In this document: positions 22,168 through 32,846 of the stretch, piece by piece
Layout of the letters: each line of letters begins with the position of its first letter
How positions within the stretch are numbered: the first letter of the stretch is position 1
Assembly (NCBI GenBank): GCA_028826165.1
Contig: JAPDFW010000044.1
Span: forward strand, 236,001-300,000
From: Anaeramoeba ignava
Taxonomy: Eukaryota > Metamonada > Anaeramoebidae
DNA: 64,000 nucleotides
Direction of reading: 5' to 3'
Made by a program: the position numbers and the translations under genes
Notes under the pieces: generated by a model
Seen by the model: only the letters and a program-made list of their open reading frames with translations
Told to the model about the DNA's origin: nothing
Database searches by the model: none

Positions 22168-25100
22168 ATGTCATTTCAAGAAAATCTTCTTTTTATTTTT
22201 TCTTCTAAAAATAATACTTCAATTGAAATTCCAAATTTAAATTCAAATTCAAATTTAATAGAAAATGAAAAACAAGAATCAATTTTTTCAAGTGATTGTT
22301 TTATAATCGAACCTTCAAATAATTCTTCAAAGATTTTACATTATATTTCTTGGTAAAAAATTATTTAATCACTTTCTATTAAAAAAATTTTTTTTTTTTT
22401 TAAAATTTTTTATTTTATAAAAAAAAATAGGATTTCTTCTTCAACACAAATTACTTTAACAGAAACATTATCAATCAATTTTAAACAGAGAAAAATTGCA
22501 AGAACACAATTTTCTTTTAATTCTTTAATTAATTTTAGAACAATTTCCTTTTCAATAAATGAAGAAAAAAATCAATTATCAATATTTTTATCAACTTTTG
22601 ATCAAATTATTTATCGAATTTTATTAACAAGAACTTTTCCGTTAGAAAAAGAAGACACTCGAGATGATCTTTTTTTATTTGCAAATGAATTCCAAACTCA
22701 ATCTCAAATTTTTAATGATTCCATTTTGGATTTGAAAGCAATAAATGTTGATGAGATTATTTTGTCAACAAAAAAAGGAAAAATTTCAAAAATTCAATAT
22801 CAAATTCAAACAGAATCAAATGAATCAACAATTTCCCTTTTTCAAGATCTAAAATCGCCTGTTTCTAATTTGGAATGTGATGGGAATCATCTTTTTATTT
22901 TTCTATTGGATGGAACACTTAAAATATATGATTTATTTACAAAATCTCAAATTCATTCAATTAACATTCCAAAAAATTTACTGAAAAAGAAAAAAAGACA
23001 AATTATTGAAGATTATCAATCAGCAATGACAAAGAATTTCAATGAAAAAAACCAATCATTCTTTATCGTTCATACAAATTTTGGAGAAGGATTTTGCTTT
23101 TATATTTTTCATTATGATGAAAAAGACAAATTGAATAATTTGGATTTAGTTCAAATCATATCATCTCCTCAAACAAAGGAAAATCAGCTTATTAATTTTC
23201 ATGTTATTGAAGGTTTGGCTAATGGAAAGAAGGAATTTGTGTTAATGTGTTTATTTAATGATTTATCCCCACAAGAATTAACTACTCAAATTGTTATCAA
23301 AACTCATATCATAAATTTAAGTCATAATTCGAATTCAATTTCCAATTTCTGGAATGAAAATTTATTAGCAGAATCAAATATCCCACAAATACCTTCTTTT
23401 GATGAAATTTCAAGTTTTGAATCCCATATTTTAGCTCGTTTATTTATTGATATTCTTTTTGAGAATGAAAATTTAATTCAAATTCTCCAAAAATCCTTGT
23501 TGATTTTTTTAGAAAAATATCAAATATTTTCAACAGAAATTTTGGATGGTCAATTATCAAAAGAAGAATTAAAACTTGAAGGAATTAAATATTTCACATC
23601 CATAATAGACAGTATTGATTCAAATCAAGTATTTGATAATCTATTTTTATTCTTTATTTATTTTTTTGTAAAATGTAATTTGATATTTAAATCTTTGTAT
23701 AATAAAAACACAATAGGATTTCTATCAAAAAAAAAGATATGATATTTGTACTGAATTAATAGAGATATATTTGGAATGTTTACAAGAAAACAATTTATCA
23801 ATTACAGTTATTCATAACAAACAAACTGGAATTACATTTCTTCATAAAGAAGTAAAATTATCTTTTTGTTTTCCTTTTGAATTGATTAATTGAAAATTTG
23901 CTTAAATTTATTCATTAATAGAGTTCTCTTTCAATATTAATATCAAACTCAAATTTGGAAATCTTTTTAAAACTGATGGAAAATCCTCGATTTGAACAAA
24001 ATTTATTTAATCAAGACCAAATCAATTTGTCAAAATTATTATTTGAAATTCCAATGATTTTCGAAGAAAATATCGAAGAAATCATGAATCAAGACTTGTT
24101 TAATTTTCAAGATCCTTTAATAAAATGTATGAATCAAATACAGGGATTTATTTATGGATCAAATACTACATCAATCACTCATGAAATGAGAGAAAAATTT
24201 AAATATAAATTTATGAAAATTTTAAATGGAATTCAAAATCCAATTCAAGTTATCCAAGATTTGTACAATAATTTTACAATTTTCCCAACAAAAACAAGCA
24301 TTGAAACAAAAAAGGAATTCAATTCACAAGAAAAAACTTCAGCTTTGGTCAAGTTTATTCTTCAAAGACAATTAGAAAATCAATGTTGGTCAGGAATTAA
24401 ATTACTTTGCTATTTAATATATTTCTTGACTTTTCTTCCCAATTTTGTAGAATTTCCAAAACAAACTCAAACAACCAAAATAATTCAAGATTGTTTTCTA
24501 AAGCCAATACCTGAACTAATTTCAAGACTTCAAAACAAATTTTTACAAATTTTGATCGAATATTTTTGGATATTTCAGTCAAATCAAGAAAAATTTAATG
24601 AAAAAAATGAGGGAAAATCAATTCTTCATCGTTGGATTGTGTTTTGGTGTGATACATATAATCAAAATTCAAATTTTCTTGATGAGGCTCAATTTAATGA
24701 ATTATGGACACAAACATTAAATAATTTAACACAAATTCACAAAGAAAATACATTCGGGAATTTTCTATTTCAAAATGACTATCCCAAACTTTCCAAGATA
24801 ATTCATTTTATTCACAAATATGAAGATGAATCTGAAGAAAATTCTCAGTTATCAACTGATTTATTATTTTTAGATGCAAATTTTTACTTGAAAAATCAAA
24901 AATATGAACAAGCATTTAGTCTATTTATGCAAATTTCTGAAGAAATGAAACAAAATGAACCCATTTCAAACATTGAAAAATTCTATCATTCAATAATACA
25001 ACAATTTCAAAAAGAAAATCAACCATTATTTGTTGAAAAAATTGCAAAAATTGCAATTATTGAATCTCAAAATCCAAAATTCCAAGAAGTTTTTAATTCA

Positions 25101-26282
25101 ATTATATTCACTTCATTGATGGGAAAAAAGAAGTATGAAGAAGCACTTGTAAATATTTTTGAGGAAAATAATACAAAAATTTTGGAAGATAAAATGATTC
25201 TTATCACAAAACAATTACTTAAAGATCAAAATTTTGATTTACTTTTCCATTTTTTGAAAACAGATCTTTTTTCAATTTTTTTAAAAGCATTAAAAATCAA
25301 TAATTCAGTTATATTTGCAAACCAAGATTTAGAAAACTTAGTTGAAGATAATTTCACTTTTAAAGCAATTATGTTTTTATATTATTGTCAATTTTATATG
25401 AAAAATTTTGAAAAAGCAGTACAAATTTTATTAAATTTTAGTTGTCGATTAGAAAAAATGATTGAAGAACAATTTTCTTTAAATGAAAAAATTAATGAAA
25501 AACAAAAATTATTATTTAAATATTTAGAAGATTTTTATGTTTTAATATTATCAACAATAGATTTAATGAAAAATAGAGAAGGAATATTATTTAAAACGAA
25601 AGATATTTCCATATTTTCTGAAATACCTTTTGAAGATTTAAATGAAAAAAATGAAAATTTGATTGAAAATTTAAATGAAAATGAAAATTTAATTGAAAAT
25701 GAAAATGAAGATTTAAAAGAATTTTTACTTAAAATTCAAAATGAATTTGTATTTGAAAATCAAAATCAAAATCAAAATCAAAATCTTAGACTTCAAATTC
25801 TAACTGATTCTGATATAAAAAAGAAATGGTTCTTCTTTAAATATCTTAACAAAATTATTGAAAACGAAAGAAATTTTAATTTAAGTTAGTTTTGTTTAAT
25901 TTTAAATTTATTTAATTTAATTTTTAAATTTATTTAATTTAATTTTAATTTAATATTTTTAGGAAATCTAATTAATCCTAAAGAAATTTTGAACATTTTA
26001 TTTCAAGAATTTAATTATAATGATGCTTTTACATTTTCATTTCAATTCAAACATTTAAAAAGAATTTTTTTGAAAAAATTTTTTGAAATTTGTAAAAAAA
26101 TTGAAATGAAAATTGAAAAAGAAAAAGAAAAAGAAGAAGAAAATAATTTTCAAGAAATTTTTGAAGAATATCAACTTTTTAAAATTGATTATTTTGATGG
26201 ATTAGAAATTGAAAGATTTTCTCATTTAAATTGTCTTCGTTTTTTTGGACAAAGATTTAAATTAACTAGAAACAAAATTTAA
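22168..26282 (+). CDS. Nup160/Nup120-like nucleoporin
   Basis: Exons: 22168-22352, 22431-23628, 23717-23851, 23922-25884 and 25963-26282 (TAA), about 1266 residues. The N-terminal half (about 1-430) is beta-rich with an HYISWISSSTQ strand and propeller-like repeats. The C-terminal part is all helical with NFYLKNQKYEQAFSLFMQI, FTSLMGKKKYEEALVNIF and NILFQEFNYNDAFTFSFQF, the pattern of the Nup160 helical stack in the Y-complex of the nuclear pore. Length is close to the family (~1400). The link rests on pattern and architecture rather than a diagnostic motif, so another propeller-plus-helix coat protein is possible. Confidence 0.55.
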
Positions 26283-26339
26283 AATTAATTTTAAAAGTAA
26301 AAAAAAAAAATGGAAAAAAAAAAGTGGAACAAAAATTTA

Positions 26340-26407
26340 AAAATAATTTTTTTTTTCATTTTTTTCATTTTTTTCATTTTTCTTTTCTTTTCGGTTTTTT
26401 AAAAAAA
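26340..26407 (+). promoter_or_regulatory. T-rich CATTTTT tract upstream of SRP9
   Basis: TTTTCATTTTTTTCATTTTT repeats lie immediately before the start codon. The same tract occurs before many genes here and is a candidate core promoter or 5' leader element. Confidence 0.35.
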
Positions 26408-26977
26408 ATGGTTTATTTTAAAGATTGGGAAGAATTTCATGAAGCTTCAATGAAATTATATCAATCAAATCCACAAAAAGTTTGAAAAAAAAAAAATAAA
26501 AAAAAAATAAAAAAAAATATATAAAAAATTTTTTAAAAAAATAAAACAAATAAAAGAAGATAAAAAAACTAATTTACATAAAAAATAAACAAACATAATG
26601 AATTAAAATAAATTAATGCAAAAAAAAGACACGATTTACAATGAAATATAGACATTGTGATGGAGTTTTAGTTTTAAAAGTTACAGATGATAAAACAGTT
26701 TGTTTAAAAAAACAGAAGAAAAAAAATAAAAGAAAAATAAAATAAAATAACAATTTGTTTTGTTATATTGTAATAGTGTTTAAAATATGCAGTTTCTTAT
26801 TCACAAGATTTACATGAAGTTGAAAAAATTACAAATTCACTTTTAAGATTAATGGCTAGTAAAGATATTCAAGAACCAAAAAAACCTCAACAATCAAATA
26901 ATCAACAAGATAATGAAAAGGAAAAGCCTAAAAACAATCAAAATAAACAAAATAAAAGGAAGAAACATCAAGATTAA
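26408..26977 (+). CDS. SRP9: signal recognition particle 9 kDa protein
   Basis: Three small exons, 26408-26479, 26629-26697 and 26777-26977 (TAA), give 113 residues, somewhat longer than the animal protein (86). The sequence follows SRP9 throughout: YFKDWEEFHEASMKLYQSNP, then TRFTMKYRHCDGVLVLKVTDD, then CLKYAVSYSQDLHEVEKI and LLRLMASK. SRP9 pairs with SRP14 to form the Alu domain that slows elongation during co-translational targeting. The C-terminal ~30 residues are a lineage-specific Lys/Asn/Gln-rich extension. One Val expected before CLKY is absent at the exon 2/3 junction, so that splice site may be off by a codon. Confidence 0.9.
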
Positions 26978-27113
26978 ATAAAAGAATATGAAAAAAAAAA
27001 GATTCAATTAAATTCAAAAAAAAAAGAAATTTTTCAATTAAAAATTTTACTTTAAAAATTTATTTTAGAAAATCAATAATAAAAAAAAAAAAAAAGAAAG
27101 AAAGAAAATCAAT

Positions 27114-30100
27114 TCATTTTTGTTTCTTTTCTTGTTGAAAAGGTTGTAATTTTGTTAATTCTTGAATTAATTGATTTCTCATTTTTGATTGTTTATCTTT
27201 TGGTTTTTCTTTTAATTTATCTTTTGGTTTTTCTTTTAATTTTTCTTTTGGTTTTTCTTTTAATTTTTCTTTTGGTTTTTCTTTTAAAATTTTTTCATTA
27301 ACTTCTTCTAAATTTATTAATTCTTGTTTCAATTTAGTTTCTTCTTGAGATAATTTTTGAACTTCTTGTTTCAATAATTCAACTTGTTCAGATAAATCAG
27401 AACAAGTTTTACGAATTTTTTTAATTCTTTCTAATTTTTTTTCAATATTTAAAGGAGTTAAATGTTTCATATAATATCTAAAAAAAAGAAAGAAAAGAAG
27501 AATAAAAAAGAATGAATAAAAAACAAGAAAAACAAACGAAGAAATAAAAGAGGAAAAGATTAAAAGCAAAAGGGGGTATAATACCTTTCCCAAAAACTTA
27601 AATGCCTCATTGAAGTACTTGGTCTAATTGGACCATCAATTTTTTTATAAAGTTCATTTACATATAATTGCTTATTATTATTAACAAAAGTCCATAAAGA
27701 ATAAGTATTTTTCCTCAAATTTGAAGAATCTCTTTCAGAATCGCAATTAAACATAAAAGTTCCAAAACGCAATGAAAACAAATGCTCCAAAATTGTGAGT
27801 AACAAAACCTCATTAAATTCAAAAGCGTTAGGAAGTTGATGTAAGCATTGATAGACACAATCAATCCATTGAAGAAATATTGGTGATCTTTGTGTGTCTG
27901 AGTATTTTTTGTCTGCATATCCATGTCTCTGTGCGAATTTATGTCCAAATTGAATCCAATCTTTTTCAATCAATACTTCAAATCCTTCCAATGTTCTATA
28001 ATAAGGATCTTCAAGTAATTGTGTCAATCCACTCACTTGCGAAGTGTTATGCACAATTATTCTTCCAATTCCTGCTTGGAAGTGCTGGTTATCTGTTGAC
28101 ACGTCATAAACATATCCTTTGCATTTTCCAATTATTTTTTTGCTTTTCAAAATGTTTTCTTTTTCAATTGATTTTTTTCCTTTTTCAATTATTGAAATCC
28201 AGTATTTTTTTCTTGCTTCATCATATCCTATTTCCATTTCATTTTCTCTTGTATTTCTTAATAAAATGAAAATTCCTGATAATAATATTTGACTTTCTGA
28301 AAAAATATTCACTGAGTTTCTTGAGTTTAATTGATATAATTGAGCTTTGAAATTTTGTGTTGAAATGGAATCAAAAAATCCTTTCAAAAATTCTTTTTGA
28401 TTATCATTATTTGTGTTTAAAATGAAATTTGGAATTTTCTTATTATAATCTTTATCAAAAAAATGATATTTGAAAAATTGAATGAATTCTTGATTTTGAT
28501 TTTCTAAAGAAAGAGAAAAATTGCCATCATTTTGTTTTTCAATTATAAAATTTAAAGAGATTAAATTTGATTCATTTTGAGTTGTTTTTTGGGAATTGGT
28601 TTTAATTAAACATTGCAAAACGAGTTTAGCTTGGATTAAAACATTTTCATTTTGATGAGAAATGGAAATGTTTTTGTTTTGCCAATCTAAGATTCCAGAA
28701 GCAACAAACAAACCAAAAAACCAAGCAATTTTCTTAGAGAAAAATATGGGTTGATTTTGTTGAAAAACTTGAATATAATCAAATTGATGCAAATTAGATA
28801 ATTTTGGAGGATCATTATGAAGTAATTGATCTCCAACTTCAACATTTTCAACTTTAACGCATTTTCCTGAAGGATTTAATAAAGAATGGCCTGTTGTTAC
28901 ATTAACACAAGCTGTTTTTGTTGAAACCATAACAATTTCTTCAGAAGTGAAATGGCGAATAATTTGATTCACATTTGAAAATCCATTTTCAGTCCAAACT
29001 TGCAAATTATTTAAAGGTTTGTTAGTTTCTTTTTGATGAATTTTTTCATCCAAAATCCATTTGCATTCATGATCATATAATTCATCAATTCGTGAAATGA
29101 ATATTTCCTTATTTTGTGAGTTCCGACAAATTAAAGGGGTTTCTCCAGTAACGCTTCTATCCCATCCATCAGAACAATGGATAAGAACAGATTGATTACT
29201 TTCTAAATAATCAGCGACTTTAATTGAAGAAAAGAGGATTTTTTGGATATAATGAAGCCAATTTGTTTCATCTAATAAACTGAACCATTTTTTGTCATCA
29301 TTTTCTGTTGTTGATGTTGTTTGAATGCATAAATTTCTTAATTTTGTTAAACTATCTCTCATTGAGTGAATATTATCAATTCCAAGAAATTCCAATTTAC
29401 AATTTGGATAATTTTCCGATTTTTCATATCCACCTCCTTTTGCAATATTTCCTATTGCGTTTGCTTTTGGTCTACAATCTATAATTTTAAGTTTTCTGTT
29501 TTTAGGGTTTGTTTGACCGATTGTTGATAAGAAATTTTCATCAACTTCTGATCTTGATCTTGAAATACCTTTTAAATTAAATTTTGTATTATAAATTTTT
29601 ATAAATAAATTTTGATAAATCTTATAAATAAATTTTGTATTATAAATTTTGTATTATAAATTTTATAAATAAATTTTGTTAAATAAATTTTGTATTATAA
29701 ATTTTGTATTATAAATTTTGATAAATTAAATAAATTTTATAAATAAATTTTATAAATAAATTTTATAAATAAATTTTATAAATAAATTTTATAAATAAAT
29801 TTTGTAAATAAATTTTATAAATAAATTTTGATACCAATTTTGGGTTGAGATGAACGTGTTATTGTTGAATAATTTATTGGATGTTTCCATGTTAAAGAAG
29901 GTAATCTATTTTTTGTTCTAAATTCTGCAATTTTCTTTAATTTTTGTTCTTCTACTCCTTGAGGAAAAACAAGAATTTTTGGATAACTTGGACATAAACT
30001 ATAATTTTTATTAATATAAGAAACTTGCCAATGTTGAGGTGATAATTCTAAATTTGAATATAAATAAAAATCAAAATGATTTTTCGTTTTGTTTTGTTTT

Positions 30101-32645
30101 GTTTTTGTTTTTTTTTTGAGAATTTTTTGTTGAAATTTTAAATGAATTAAAATTTAATCCAAATATTTTATACTCATTCTTGAAAATTCTTTTTCAATTT
30201 GATAAATTTCCCATCCAAAATCAATTTTTTCTTCATTTTTATGAATCCATGCAAATGTATTTTCAATATTTCCTGGAAATGCAACTGATGATAAAGTGTC
30301 TAAAAAGGATTTATAATTTTGTCTTTGATAAGGAAGATAGAATTTTGTTGTACGGAATTCTTTATGGAATATTTCAAATCCATAAGAAAATTTTCCTGAT
30401 AATTTAAAAGGATAATTTAATTGAATTTTGATTTTGATTTAAATATTTGATTTAAATATTAATTTAAATATTAATTTAAATATTTAATTTAAATATTAAT
30501 TTAAATATTTGATTTAAATATTGATTTAAATATTGATTTAAATATTTGATTTAAATATTAATTTAAATATTTGATTTAAATATTAGATTTAAATATTTGA
30601 TTTTGATTTAAATATTTGATTTAAATATTAATTTAAATATTAATTTAAATATTTGATTTAAATATTGATTTAAATATTAATTTAAATATTAATTTAAATA
30701 TTGATTTAAATATTTGATTTAAATATTAATTTAAATATTTGATTTAAATATTAATTTAAATATTAATTTAAATATTGATTTAAATATTTAATTTAAATAT
30801 TAATTTAAATATTTCATTTAATTGAATTTTGAAAAAAGAATTACCTCTGCTTTTAATTCCACCAAATGGTTGAATTCTATGAATTTGTCCTAAAGGAATT
30901 TGTGGAAAAGCTTCTTTTGGTTCAAAATTCTAAAAAAAAGAAAAAAAAATATTTAAAATTTTTTTGATCAAAATAAATAAATTTTAAATTAAATTTTGAT
31001 TTTATAATAATTTATATACTAAAGCACTTAAATCATCTGGAACAAAATATAATTTATAATTTGTTAATCTAACATGTCCAGGAATTGCTGATGTTCTTAA
31101 AACATCTTGTGGAAACAAATAAAATACTTTAGGAGCTAAAGACATTGCTTTTTCATTTTCAAGTAATTCTGGTTCTTGAAATTTAAATTTATATCCTGTT
31201 GATTTTTCAGTCTATATCAATTTAAAATTATTATTAAAATTATTATTAAAATTATTATTAAAATTATTATTAAATTTATTATTAAATTTATTATTAAAAT
31301 TATTATTAAAATTATTATTAAATTTATTATTAAAATTATTATTAAATTTATTATTAAATTTATTATTAAAATGATTATTAAATTTATTATTAAAATTATT
31401 ATTAAATTTATTATTAAAATTATTATTAAAATTATTATTAAATTTATTATTAAAATTATTATTAAAATTTATTATTAAAATTATTTATTATTAAATTTAT
31501 TATTAAATTATTATTAAAATTTATTATTAAAATTATTATTAAAATTATTATTAAAATTATTATTAAAATTATTATTAAAATTATTATTAAATTTATTATT
31601 AAATTTATTATTAAAATTATTATTAAAATTATTATTAAAATTATTATTAAAATTATTATTAAAATTATTATTAAAATTATTATTAAAATTATTATTAAAA
31701 TTGATTATTAAATTTATTATTAAATTTATTAATAAATTTATTATTAAAATTATTATTAAAATTATTATTAAAATTTATTATTAAAATTTATTATTAAAAT
31801 TATTATTAAAATTATTATTTAAATTTATTATTAAATTTATTATTAAAATTATTATTAAATTTATTATTAAAATTATTATTAAATTTATTATTAAAAATTA
31901 TTATTAAATTTATTATTAAAATTATTATTAAAATTATTATTAAAATTATTATTAAATTTATTATTAAAATTATTATTAAAATTATAATTAAATTTATTAT
32001 TAAAATTATTATTAAAATTATTATTAAAATTATTATTAAATAACTCACCTTTGTATTAATAAAGGTTGGAAGAAAATCCGTCTATAAAGAAAATGAAAAA
32101 AATTGATTAAAAAATTTGTAATTAAAAAAGAATCCAATTTCGATAATATAAAAGGTCATTAAAACAATTTTTTGAATTTGTTTTTCAGAATTTTAAATTG
32201 AATTTTAAATAATAAATAAATAAGAAAAATTTAAGTAAACTTTGAAAAGAGAAAATTACAGAAAGATCATCAAGATCCATTTTAAGAGGAACTTGACCAA
32301 AAACTTGAGAAATAAGTTCATCTTCTTTTCTTTCAGTATCCTGAATTTGTTGAAAATTTGGTAATGATTCATCATTAGAAATTACAATTTGGTTATCATT
32401 GTTTTCATCATCAGAATCTTTTAAGTTTTTTTCTTTTGTTATTTTTATTGCTTGATTTTTTATTGAAGTTAAAAATTCAAATTTAGCATCAAATAACTCT
32501 TCATCAACATCTGATCCTTCATCAGATTTTTTATCAATAAGAGTTTGCTGAAATTTTTGGATGTTTCTTTAGGTCTTGGTGGAATGGGCGGAGCTCGTCT
32601 TGGACGCTCTGTGTTTTGATTTTGAGGTGAAGAATTTTGACTCAT
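27114..32645 (-). CDS. myotubularin-family phosphoinositide phosphatase containing an intein
   Basis: Exons (minus): 32645-32260, 32081-32049 (33 nt), 31211-31020, 30929-30845, 30395-30174, 30047-29835, 29568-27585 and 27477-27114 (TGA). The precursor is about 1159 residues, or 789 after removing the intein. Order: Pro-rich N-terminus (RRAPPIPPRP), a GRAM/PH region with VRLTNYKLYFVPDD, then the phosphatase domain with YSTITRSSQPKIG, IIDCRPKANAIGN, KGGGYE, YPNCKLEFLGIDNIH and VLIHCSDGWDR, then TSQVSGLTQL, DPYYRTLEGF and DWIQFGHKFAQRHG. A coiled coil and KEKPKEKL repeats close the protein. Members hydrolyse the 3-phosphate of PI3P and PI(3,5)P2 on endosomes; the Cys and Arg of CX5R are present, so an active enzyme is expected after splicing. 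Exon 1 needs one extra base in a 5-T run near 32554 to stay open. Confidence 0.92.
28046..29155 (-). mobile_element. intein (370 aa, LAGLIDADG type) in the myotubularin active-site loop
   Basis: The insertion follows HCSDGWDR and precedes TSQ, exactly inside a motif that is otherwise contiguous (HCSDGWDRTSQ). There are no splice sites, and the frame is open across both junctions. Intein numbering: block A Ser1 in SVTGETPLIC; block B T87-T-G-H90 in VNVTTGHSLL; VGDQLL at 107-112; block C at 142-154 (KIAWFFGLFVASG); block D KKIPNFIL at 239-246; block E at 255-264 (EFLKGFFDSI); block H near 290-301; block F/G at 347-370 (GYVYDVST, HFQAGIGRIIVHN) with H369 and N370, then Thr+1. All residues needed for splicing are present. 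The endonuclease acids of blocks C and E appear replaced (Ser and Ile). The C-terminal block resembles those of DNA polymerase B inteins of archaea and large DNA viruses; that origin is inference. Confidence 0.95.
30396..30844. repeat. intronic ATTTAAATATT repeat
   Basis: A myotubularin intron consisting of tandem GATTTAAATATT/AATTTAAATATT units between exons that encode IKSR and GKFSYGFE. Confidence 0.8.
31214..32048. repeat. intronic TTATTAAAA nonamer array
   Basis: A myotubularin intron of 835 bp built almost wholly of (TTATTAAAAT)n and (TTATTAAATT)n units. It lies between the 33-nt micro-exon and the GRAM/PH exon. No coding sequence. Confidence 0.85.
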
Positions 32646-32846
32646 TTTTTTTTTTTAAAATTTAAAAAGAAATTTAAAAAGAAATTTAAAAAGAAAACAA
32701 ACAAACAAAAGAAAAGAAAAGAAAAAATGATTTTTTTTTCAAATTTTATTTTTTCATTTTTTCTTTCTTTTCTTATTTTTTTTTTGTTGTTTTTCTTTAT
32801 TTTTTATTTTCCTTTTTTTTTTTATTAAATTTTAAATATTCAAAAA
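32646..32846. promoter_or_regulatory. divergent promoter region, myotubularin and CAF1
   Basis: 201 bp between divergent start codons, with TTTAAAAAGAAA triplications and long T runs (TTTTTCATTTTTTCTTTC). No ORF is convincing. Confidence 0.35.

Noticed and set aside
27880-28269. Plus-strand 129-residue ORF inside the myotubularin region
   Set aside because: Overlaps strongly conserved minus-strand phosphatase and intein codons.
28046-29155. Insert in the phosphatase as a spliceosomal intron or as a misassembly
   Set aside because: It is open throughout, lacks GT at the left and AG at the right junction, and has complete intein block order.
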